From NCBI RefSeq assembly GCF_014841115.1, contig NZ_JACYTP010000018.1:1-64000 (forward strand): a stretch of 64,000 nucleotides of DNA, read 5' to 3'. Shown here piece after piece: positions 35,319 to 41,159 of the stretch. The translations under genes were made by a program, and so were the position numbers. Origin of the DNA: Photobacterium arenosum. Lineage in GTDB: Bacteria; Pseudomonadota; Gammaproteobacteria; Enterobacterales; Vibrionaceae. Position 1 is the stretch's first letter, and every line of letters starts with the position of its first letter. The notes under the pieces are model-generated. The model saw only the letters and a program-made list of their open reading frames with translations. It searched no databases and had not been told where the DNA came from.

Positions 35319-35360
35319 GCAGTCACCGCCCGTTACCACAAAGCAACGGGCGGTGACTGC
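35319..35360. terminator. 16-bp perfect hairpin between convergent genes
   Basis: GCAGTCACCGCCCGTT (35319-35334) and AACGGGCGGTGACTGC (35345-35360) are exact complements with a 10-base loop. It sits between the zinc-ribbon gene and the convergent 95-residue gene. There is no U tract on either strand, so classification as a terminator is tentative. Confidence 0.6.
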
Positions 35361-35375
35361 ACTTAACAAGGCAGG

Positions 35376-35663
35376 TTATTTATCTTGCTGGGCCTGCTCC
35401 AGGGCGGCAAGGCGTGCTGTCAGGCTGGCGACTTGTTGCTCCAGGGCAGCCAGTCGTTCGCTGTCGCTGGCCGGTGCTGCCTGGCTGGCTTTTATGTCTG
35501 GTACTTTGGCATGCTGTTTCCAGCTTTTAAGCGCCTGAATGATCACAGGCATAGGTAAAGGCTCACGCAGGCGGGCTTTCACCAGTGCGACACTGGGCTC
35601 TTTACCTTCCGCGATGAGTGTGGATATGGCGCGCTCCAGCGCATCGGTAATGGCAGATGACAT
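35376..35663 (-). CDS. small protein with helical N-terminus and C-terminal coiled coil
   Basis: A 95-residue protein. The N-terminal 50 residues (ITDALERAISTLIAEGKEPSVALVKARLREPLPMPVIIQALKSWK) look like a helix-turn-helix of the kind seen at the N-terminus of KfrA-like DNA-binding proteins. The tail (ERLAALEQQVASLTARLAALEQ) is a clear leucine heptad coiled coil that should dimerise it. AGGAAG precedes the ATG. Function unknown; a small DNA-binding protein is a guess from the layout. It is next to the DUF2789 gene on the same strand and close to the csrB locus. Confidence 0.75.
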   Translation of the reverse strand: MSSAITDALERAISTLIAEGKEPSVALVKARLREPLPMPVIIQALKSWKQHAKVPDIKASQAAPASDSERLAALEQQVASLTARLAALEQAQQDK

Positions 35664-35694
35664 ATTTCTTCCTGAAAGAGTGGCTCGGGTTCAC

Positions 35695-35925
35695 TTATTT
35701 TCGTAGCAAAGCGTCTAATTGATCAATCACTTCGCACCAATCGGCATCTTCAGCAATCGATTCTTTGAGAAAACGGCGCTGGGCGGGTTGCCAGAAATCA
35801 GCCTGAGCGAGGGTTTCGTCTTGTTTGAGATTATGGTCGCGAATGAAGCCTTCTATCGATTCCTTGGACGAATTCATTCCTAACTGATTGAATAAACTGT
35901 GTAAGTCGTGGCTGAATGTTTCCAT
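35695..35925 (-). CDS. DUF2789 protein
   Basis: A 76-residue acidic, helical protein matching DUF2789: METFSHDLHSLFNQLGM at the start, and ADFWQPAQRRFLKESIAEDADWCEVIDQLDALLR at the end. GGGGAA precedes the ATG. No function is known. It lies 31 bp upstream of the 95-residue gene and is divergent from the first CsrB-type RNA. Confidence 0.88.
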   Translation of the reverse strand: METFSHDLHSLFNQLGMNSSKESIEGFIRDHNLKQDETLAQADFWQPAQRRFLKESIAEDADWCEVIDQLDALLRK

Positions 35926-35994
35926 CTTGCTATTCCCCTACTGGTGTTTGTCATAAGTATAGTGGGGAATAGTCGTCAATTCGTCTCTGTGGTT

Positions 35995-36012
35995 TGTGAG
36001 AGATCGCTTACA
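35995..36012. promoter_or_regulatory. GacA/UvrY/VarA-type upstream box, copy 1
   Basis: TGTGAGAGATCGCTTACA matches the 18-bp inverted-repeat consensus TGTAAG-N6-CTTACA bound by GacA/UvrY/VarA response regulators upstream of csrB/rsm RNA genes, with one mismatch in the left half. It lies 172 bp before the deduced start of the first CsrB-type RNA. A further TGTAAG half-site follows at 36017-36022. Confidence 0.85.
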
Positions 36013-36148
36013 AGCATGTAAGACATACTGAAGTCTTGCTATGGCAGTTAGCCTAAGTGGGTATAGATAATTGTTTATTATCATGTGGTTATGTTTGTTT
36101 TTTCGTGCCAGGCTAAATGTGGCGTGATAACTGACGTTCAATGTGCGC

Positions 36149-36176
36149 TTGTTCGAATCGGGATATCGCGTAATCT
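36149..36176 (+). promoter_or_regulatory. candidate promoter of first CsrB-type RNA
   Basis: TTGTTC (36149-36154), a 16-bp spacer and TAATCT (36171-36176) sit 7 bp before the GTCGGAAGGA that resembles the 5' end of known CsrB. The second RNA has TAGTCT at the identical distance from its GTCG. Confidence 0.6.
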
Positions 36177-36183
36177 TAACTCT

Positions 36184-36558
36184 GTCGGAAGGAGCTGACA
36201 CGGAACAGGAACATGAGCCACGGAGTTGGCGGTCTCAGGATGAGACACGGTCTTCAGGATGAGGGCTGACATGGACAGTTCGGAGACTGCAGGATGTAGT
36301 CAGTGCAAGCAGGATGTTTGCCGTCAGGATGACACAAGGATGATGCTTCAGGAAGAAGCCAGGGACACCGCCAGGATGGCTGTTGAGAGTTCACCCGGGA
36401 TGGGTAACGGGTCAGGAGACCAGGACACTTCAGGATGAAGTTCAACAAGGGAAGCGCTGAAGGATACAGCATACAAAGGAATGATGCAGGGAGCACCATA
36501 GTAGTAGGAAGCTACAGGTAAGACCTAAGGGCGCAACGCAAGTTGCGCCCATTCTTTT
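36184..36558 (+). ncRNA. csrB: CsrB-family small RNA, copy 1
   Basis: A non-coding stretch of about 375 nt with about 25 GGA motifs, seven of them CAGGATG, the CsrA-binding signature. Many sit in loops of short hairpins, for example GTCTC-AGGAT-GAGAC (36232-36246) and ACTTC-AGGAT-GAAGT (36427-36441). It begins GTCGGAAGGA, close to E. coli CsrB, and ends at a strong terminator. Such RNAs sequester the translational regulator CsrA. In E. coli csrB lies in the same place, between syd and yqcC. A second copy follows 336 bp downstream. Spurious open frames here are not genes. The 5' end is inferred, not measured. Confidence 0.92.
36529..36558 (+). terminator. terminator of CsrB copy 1
   Basis: GGGCGCAAC/GTTGCGCCC with loop GCAA is followed by ATTCTTTT. 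The stem and the preceding AAGACCTAA are identical in copy 2. Confidence 0.93.
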
Positions 36559-36706
36559 ATGTCTGGAATGTGGTAACAGGGCGTACCACAGCAGGCATTC
36601 CGACCGTCAGCTCATTTTTGTTCCCTTGTCTCATACCCTGTATTGGCTGTACTGAGTTGCGACGGCTGATTACGCGTCATCCTGCTTCATATTTTGCCTG
36701 CTATCT

Positions 36707-36724
36707 TGTAAGCGATCTCTCACA
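36707..36724. promoter_or_regulatory. GacA/UvrY/VarA-type upstream box, copy 2
   Basis: TGTAAGCGATCTCTCACA is the exact reverse complement of the copy 1 box. It lies 171 bp before the deduced start of the second RNA, almost the same distance as in copy 1. Confidence 0.85.
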
Positions 36725-36881
36725 AAAGCGTGAGAAATATGCGTTTTCTATGATCTCTTTCAGCGCACAAATCTAAAAATATATCAACCAATTCATTGTC
36801 TTATGTTTTTATCGCCTTGTGGCCTGAGCGCAGGGGAAAGAGCAAACCAACGACTGTGCTGTGTCCGGCGCGTAATTATCG

Positions 36882-36887
36882 TAGTCT
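36882..36887 (+). promoter_or_regulatory. candidate -10 element of second CsrB-type RNA
   Basis: TAGTCT lies 7 bp before GTCGAAGGA, matching the spacing at copy 1. No convincing -35 hexamer is visible, which would fit dependence on the upstream activator. Confidence 0.5.
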
Positions 36888-36894
36888 TAGAAGT

Positions 36895-37280
36895 GTCGAA
36901 GGAATTGACACACGGAACAGGATAACGGCCAGGGAGCAGGGTCGGTTAAGGATGATAGTGAAGGCGAGGACAGCTTTCACGCTAAGGACGGTTCAGGACA
37001 TGGCGGGATGCCGGCTGCAGTGTTCAGGATGACACTGCTCAGGAAGAGACAGGGATACTTTCAGAACGAAAGCAGGGACACCGCCAGGAAGGTCGAAGAG
37101 AGTTATTTCAGGATGAAGTAACGGATCAGGAGATCAACGGACACGTTCAGGATGAGCGTTTAAAGGAAAATCGCCGACGGATTCCGGCGCATCAAAGGAA
37201 TGAGGCAGGGAGCCTATGTGTAGCCGGATTGCTGCAAGTAAGACCTAAGGGCGCAACGTAAGTTGCGCCCGTTTTATTTT
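36895..37280 (+). ncRNA. CsrB-family small RNA, copy 2
   Basis: About 386 nt with about 24 GGA motifs, three as CAGGATG and others as CAGGAC, CAGGAAG or AAGGA. GGA-loop hairpins such as TCAGGATGA inside GTGTT...GACAC and ATTTC-AGGAT-GAAGT are present. Its 5' end (GTCGAAGGAATTGACAC...CGGAACAGGA) aligns with copy 1 (GTCGGAAGGAGCTGACACGGAACAGGA). Its last 60 or so bases (AAAGGAATGA, GCAGGGAGC, AAGACCTAAGGGCGCAAC) are also alike, while the middle has diverged. Vibrios have several Csr RNAs (B, C, D), usually described at separate loci. This would be a second one in tandem, acting additively to titrate CsrA. Confidence 0.9.
37249..37280 (+). terminator. terminator of CsrB copy 2
   Basis: GGGCGCAAC/GTTGCGCCC with loop GTAA is followed by GTTTTATTTT. 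It differs from the copy 1 hairpin by one loop base. Confidence 0.94.
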
Positions 37281-37317
37281 GTGTGTCGGGAAAAAGAAAA
37301 ATTGGCGCGGGAACGGT

Positions 37318-37620
37318 TCAGCCCGGCATATGGTGCGGCGGCACATAAAACTGTACCGGACGCAGCCCCTTGAAGGTGGCGCATCCCTGATAGGCATCAG
37401 CACCGTCAGCTGAAAACTCAAACAAGTACAGGGTTTGCCAGCTCCAGTTGCCGGCATCATCTTTCAGGCGGTGCGAGCCTCTGGCGACACTCAGCAACTG
37501 CAAGCCTAACTGCTGGCAGCGTTGAGTGATAAATTGCTGGGCCAGCTCGCTCTGGCGCCTTTGCTGCCAGAACAGATAGCCCAGTATGGCCATCGCCAGT
37601 ATGCCAAGTAAATTATCCAT
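37318..37620 (-). CDS. DUF3301 membrane-anchored protein
   Basis: A 100-residue protein with an N-terminal hydrophobic helix (residues 3-18), a basic stretch QQRRQSELAQQFITQRCQQLGLQLLSVAR, and a C-terminal part with FEFSADGADAYQGCATFKG. This matches DUF3301. AAGGAAAT precedes the ATG. It is probably an inner-membrane protein with a cytoplasmic domain; function unknown. It lies 34 bp downstream of the DUF3549 gene, so probably the same operon, and converges on the second CsrB-type RNA. Confidence 0.85.
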   Translation of the reverse strand: MDNLLGILAMAILGYLFWQQRRQSELAQQFITQRCQQLGLQLLSVARGSHRLKDDAGNWSWQTLYLFEFSADGADAYQGCATFKGLRPVQFYVPPHHMPG

Positions 37621-37654
37621 CCGTGGGATTTCCTTCTCAGTTCCGTTTCATTTG

Positions 37655-38701
37655 TTATTGGCCGCGAGTGGCTTGTTGCAACCGGGTAATGGTCTCGGTC
37701 AGCTCGGCATTGGCTGAACTGTGCAGCACCTGCAGCATAGTGCCGCGCAGTGCTGGCAGCATCACCAGATCGGCAAACAGCTGGTTGAATAAATTCTGAT
37801 CCTGAGTCTGGGCCAGGCGCAGTAAAAACTGACTGGCTGAGTCAGTGTCAGCTAGGCCTTTCCAGCACCGGCCGGCTATGGCGACCAGCATTTCAGGGTG
37901 GCAGAGTTCAGGTTTTGCCAGTATGGCCTGAAGCGCCCGGTTCAGCATAGCCGTCTCGGCACCTGACATGGCACGCAGTAAGGCAGACAACAGGAAGATG
38001 TCGGTTTGCTGTGCCGTCAGCTCACCTTGAATGCGTTCCGCCAGACGCTCAGACAGCGCCGCTGGCAGCTCACAGTGTTCCAGACAACCCAGCAGCGCGT
38101 ACAGCGGCGTCATGGGGAGATTCTGCAGCGCCTTGCGCAGGCAGGTCGCGTTATTTTCCTGCTTCATGCGGGCGCAGATATCGGCCAGCCCCTGTAAGCC
38201 GACGCCCTGCCATTGCGCCCAATCCAGTTTACCGCTGAGATACACCTGGGCATGTTCGTAATACTGGCTGGCTGGCAACGCCAGTTGCTGACGCAGATGG
38301 GCGTGGAAGATCGCCATTTTGTCGTCTTTCGGTTTGAAGGTATACGGGTTGGCCGCCAGCTTCTCCTGCTCTTCGTCTGTTGGCACTGCATTGAGTGTGG
38401 CGCCCATGGCTTCGATGACATACTTAATGAAATCGCCGACTGCGGCCTGTTTGAGTAAGCCCCGCTCATCCAGCGGCAGCTTGAGAAACCAGATCCAGGG
38501 CGGATTACCCTGCTGCCAGAAGGAAATCGACAGGTGAGCATGCTGCTGTAACGGCCATGGATAAGGTTGGCGGTTATCTTCAACCGCTTTGAAAGTTGCT
38601 CGCTCGATTTCACAGACCCGGCGGCCCAGATCGAAAATCTTATACTGGCATCCGGCATTGTCCAACAGTTGGGTCAGGGTGTGAAATTTATCCATGGGCA
38701 T
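37655..38701 (-). CDS. DUF3549 protein
   Basis: A 348-residue soluble protein, mostly helical, matching DUF3549: HTLTQLLDNAGCQYKIFDLGRRV near the start, NPPWIWFLKLPLDERGLLKQAAVGDFIKYVIEAMG, and a leucine-rich helical C-terminal half. No catalytic motif, signal peptide or membrane helix is visible. Function unknown. The ATG at 38701 has AGGAG nine bases upstream; an internal ATG at 38695 is possible. It is divergent from yqcC. Confidence 0.85.
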   Translation of the reverse strand: MPMDKFHTLTQLLDNAGCQYKIFDLGRRVCEIERATFKAVEDNRQPYPWPLQQHAHLSISFWQQGNPPWIWFLKLPLDERGLLKQAAVGDFIKYVIEAMGATLNAVPTDEEQEKLAANPYTFKPKDDKMAIFHAHLRQQLALPASQYYEHAQVYLSGKLDWAQWQGVGLQGLADICARMKQENNATCLRKALQNLPMTPLYALLGCLEHCELPAALSERLAERIQGELTAQQTDIFLLSALLRAMSGAETAMLNRALQAILAKPELCHPEMLVAIAGRCWKGLADTDSASQFLLRLAQTQDQNLFNQLFADLVMLPALRGTMLQVLHSSANAELTETITRLQQATRGQ

Positions 38702-38843
38702 GCTACAGGGCTCCTAGAGTTTGACGGCTTATGCTGGCGCATTATAGGGAGTTGAGCGTGAAGATGGTATCCTTGCGCGCCAGTTGTCCGGCTGAGCTCA
38801 CCCTCAGCCATCAGGCTAGTTATGTTGATCCAGGAGTACAGCA

Positions 38844-39170
38844 TTGGATTGTTACGAAAAAACCACCCGTTTGCTGGTACGGTTAGAACAGCAGTTACGC
38901 GCGCAAGGACTGTGGCAGCACAGCCCACCCAGTGAGGAAGCGCTGGCCAGTACTGAGCCATTCGCCATTGATACGCTGACATGTGCAGAATGGCTGCAAT
39001 GGATTTTTCTGCCCCGTATGTATCATCTGGTCGAGGAAAGGCTGATGTTGCCGACTCAGTTCAATATTTATCCCTATGCTGAAGAGTCAGCCAAACTGGA
39101 ACCTGAACTGGCCGGTGTGTTGCCGCTGATTGCTGAACTGGATCACTGGCTGGGCGGGGCGAATCAATGA
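38844..39170 (+). CDS. yqcC: YqcC family protein
   Basis: A 108-residue helical protein of the YqcC (DUF446) family: FAIDTLTCAEWLQWIFLPRMYHLVEERLMLP matches the E. coli protein segment by segment. Function unknown; it is regularly encoded just before truC. The start is TTG at 38844 with CAGGAG seven bases upstream; no ATG gives the family N-terminus. Its stop overlaps the truC start (ATGA), so the two are coupled. Confidence 0.91.
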   Translation: MDCYEKTTRLLVRLEQQLRAQGLWQHSPPSEEALASTEPFAIDTLTCAEWLQWIFLPRMYHLVEERLMLPTQFNIYPYAEESAKLEPELAGVLPLIAELDHWLGGANQ

Positions 39171-39919
39171 CAGCGCCAAATACTGAACTTGAGATCCTGT
39201 ATCAGGATGACTATCTGGTTGCCGTTAACAAACCGGCCGGTATGCTGGTGCACCGCTCCTGGCTTGATCGCCACGAAACCCGGTTTGTGATGCAGACCCT
39301 GCGGGATCAGCTCGGTGGGCAGCATGTGTTTCCCTTACACCGACTCGATAAACCGACCTCAGGCGTACTGTTATTTGCACTCTCAAGCGAGATGGCCGCT
39401 GAAATGATGCCAAAATTTGCGGGCCGGGAGGTGAAGAAAACCTATCATGCTGTGGTACGCGGCTGGGTGAAAGAAGCCGCAGTATTGGATTATCCGCTGA
39501 AAGAAGAGCTGGATAAGATGAGCGATAAGCGGACCTTGCAGGACAAAGCACCGCAGGAGGCCGTCACAGCGTATCGTCCGCTCGCCAGAGTGGAAACCCC
39601 AATCCCTGTCGGCCGTTATGCAACCAGCCGCTATACCCTGGTTGAAATGAAACCGGAAACCGGCCGCAAGCATCAGCTGCGCCGGCACATGCATCATCTG
39701 AGTCATCATATTATTGGTGATGTGAACCATGGCGATGGCCGGCATAACCGCATGTTCAGGGAGCACTATGACTGTCACCGGCTGATGCTGCATGCCTCTG
39801 CGCTGGAATTTTTCCATCCGGTTACCGGTCTGCCGATAACGATCCGTGCAACCGTGGATCAGAGCTGGCAGGGTGTGATGCTGGCCTTCCAGTGGCCGCT
39901 GTCTTATCTGGACGGATAA
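39167..39919 (+). CDS. truC: tRNA pseudouridine(65) synthase TruC
   Basis: A 250-residue RluA-family pseudouridine synthase that modifies U65 of tRNA. The catalytic Asp61 lies in HRLDKPTSG. The opening LYQDDYLVAVNKPAGMLVHRSWLD and the KPETGRKHQLRRHMHHLSHHIIGDVNHGDGRHNRMFREH motif are typical of TruC. It is the second gene of yqcC-truC, with yqcA 120 bp downstream, as in E. coli. Confidence 0.95.
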   Translation: MTAPNTELEILYQDDYLVAVNKPAGMLVHRSWLDRHETRFVMQTLRDQLGGQHVFPLHRLDKPTSGVLLFALSSEMAAEMMPKFAGREVKKTYHAVVRGWVKEAAVLDYPLKEELDKMSDKRTLQDKAPQEAVTAYRPLARVETPIPVGRYATSRYTLVEMKPETGRKHQLRRHMHHLSHHIIGDVNHGDGRHNRMFREHYDCHRLMLHASALEFFHPVTGLPITIRATVDQSWQGVMLAFQWPLSYLDG

Positions 39920-40039
39920 AATCACCGTTTTTGATTGCAGGATCGCGCATTTGTGTTTCGGAATTTGCATCTGGCCGGTACAAGGGTCAGAGTAATCTCA
40001 GGTCATTGAAATTTAAACAGGGAGTGAGGTGTGACTGTG

Positions 40040-40495
40040 ATGGCAACTATTGGTGTATTTGTGGGCTCTGTGTTTGGCGGGGCAGAGGAAGTCGCAGAAG
40101 AAGTCGTCAGCGAGCTGAAAACCAATGGCCACGATGCGGAACTGTTCACAGATCCCAGTCTGGACGATTTTCTTGCTTACCGGGATCAGGTCGCGTTGGT
40201 GATTACTTCCACCACAGGGCAGGGGGAGATCCCTGAAAATCTGTTGCCGCTGTATATGGCGCTGAATGATCAGTTTCCACTGATGCCGGCGCTCAACTAT
40301 GGTGTGATAGCGATGGGCGATTCCAGTTACGGTGAGGACAGATACTGTGGCGGCGGACGGCAGTTTGACGCCTTACTTCAGGAGCTGCAGGCCAAGCCTG
40401 TGACTGCGCGTCTGGATATTGATGCCTGCGTCAATTTTGATCCGGCGGAAGCGGCGCTGCCCTGGCTGCAGGACTTTATGAAAAAAGTGCAGTAA
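40040..40495 (+). CDS. yqcA: flavodoxin YqcA (MioC-like)
   Basis: A 151-residue flavodoxin-fold protein. The FMN phosphate loop region reads IGVFVGSVFGGAEEVAEEV, followed by TSTTGQGEIPENL and the third FMN loop YGVIAMGDSSYGEDRYCGGGRQFD. It is a probable single-electron carrier of short flavodoxin type; its partner is unknown. The ATG at 40040 matches the family and is correctly spaced from GTGAGG; the GTG at 40031 is too close to the ribosome binding site. Confidence 0.92.
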   Translation: MATIGVFVGSVFGGAEEVAEEVVSELKTNGHDAELFTDPSLDDFLAYRDQVALVITSTTGQGEIPENLLPLYMALNDQFPLMPALNYGVIAMGDSSYGEDRYCGGGRQFDALLQELQAKPVTARLDIDACVNFDPAEAALPWLQDFMKKVQ

Positions 40496-40523
40496 TGCCG
40501 GTGTCTCACAGGTAGCGAGATGT

Positions 40524-40548
40524 AAAAAGGGCACCTCAGCAGGTGCCC
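40524..40548 (-). terminator. intrinsic terminator between convergent yqcA and DUF3461
   Basis: GGGCACCT/AGGTGCCC with loop CAGC. On the minus strand the stem is followed by TTTTT, ideal for the DUF3461 gene. On the plus strand only ATTTCT follows, so it may stop yqcA weakly. Confidence 0.85.
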
Positions 40549-40575
40549 GATTTCTGACTTATTATTTACCACTAG

Positions 40576-40956
40576 TTACTTCAGTTTTGCCAGATCGGAT
40601 TCGATCTCGGCAATTTTATGGCTGACCACCTGTTCCAGATGGCGTAAATCGTCCAGAATTTTTTTCTTGATATCGACATCGGTGTGACGCTTTTTCGTGA
40701 TCTTGTCTAACTCGTCGGTGACAAAAGTCAGCTTGCGGTTAATCTCCGAGACTTCCTTGGCTTCACGGTTGCCGCTGTTCACGATGACAGACTTGGACTG
40801 GCGTTGGAATTTGAACTTCATGCTTTTGGCAAAAATCTCTCCTTTTCCTTTGGCGAAGTAGATTTTCAGAATGTCATTCGCAGCTTCCTGGCGCAGACTA
40901 TAACTTTCAATGCGCTCAGGGTGTTCGATGCCCAGGCTGGTAAGGTTGGGGTACAT
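40576..40956 (-). CDS. DUF3461 protein
   Basis: A 126-residue protein matching DUF3461: [53 protein letters not shown], then a lysine-rich helical C-terminal half likely to form a coiled coil ([35 protein letters not shown]). No signal peptide or membrane helix. Function unknown; the family is widespread in vibrios and relatives. Confidence 0.88.
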   Translation of the reverse strand: MYPNLTSLGIEHPERIESYSLRQEAANDILKIYFAKGKGEIFAKSMKFKFQRQSKSVIVNSGNREAKEVSEINRKLTFVTDELDKITKKRHTDVDIKKKILDDLRHLEQVVSHKIAEIESDLAKLK

Positions 40957-41121
40957 GGCGGCCTCGTGTTGTTTCAGTCAATAAACCGTCTGCGCTCAGT
41001 ACAACAAATGCGAACCTAAGTGGCATTACCTGGCGTTGATAGAGGCAGTTTGTTGCTACTCTAGCAATTTATGCTGGGTAAATCTTGCACGCGGCGCAGA
41101 ATCTGCGTCAAGGATTCGCAA

Positions 41122-41149
41122 CAGCCCGTCATGTTTGGCTGACGGGCTG
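41122..41149. terminator. hairpin downstream of glnD
   Basis: CAGCCCGTCA/TGACGGGCTG with an 8-base loop lies 11 bp after the glnD stop. The U tract on the minus strand is poor (TTGCG), so termination is probable but weakly supported. Confidence 0.6.
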
Positions 41150-41159
41150 ACGGGTTTGA

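Larger units (their letters stand above)
36559..36894. other. spacer between the two CsrB-type RNAs
   Basis: This 336-bp region carries the second GacA/UvrY/VarA-type box and the promoter region of copy 2. An AT-rich stretch at about 36766-36800 includes TATCAACCAATTC, one base off an IHF consensus site. I see no coding sequence. Confidence 0.6.

Noticed and set aside
35938..37032. Several open frames of 70-90 codons within and between the CsrB-type RNAs
   Set aside because: They have no ribosome binding sites or coherent protein character, and they overlap GGA-hairpin RNA, terminators or regulatory boxes.
36184..37280. CRISPR array or tandem protein-repeat gene as the explanation of the repeated CAGGATG motif
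   Set aside because: The motifs are short, irregularly spaced and lie in hairpin loops, with a promoter and terminator around each block; this is CsrB architecture, not repeat-spacer structure.
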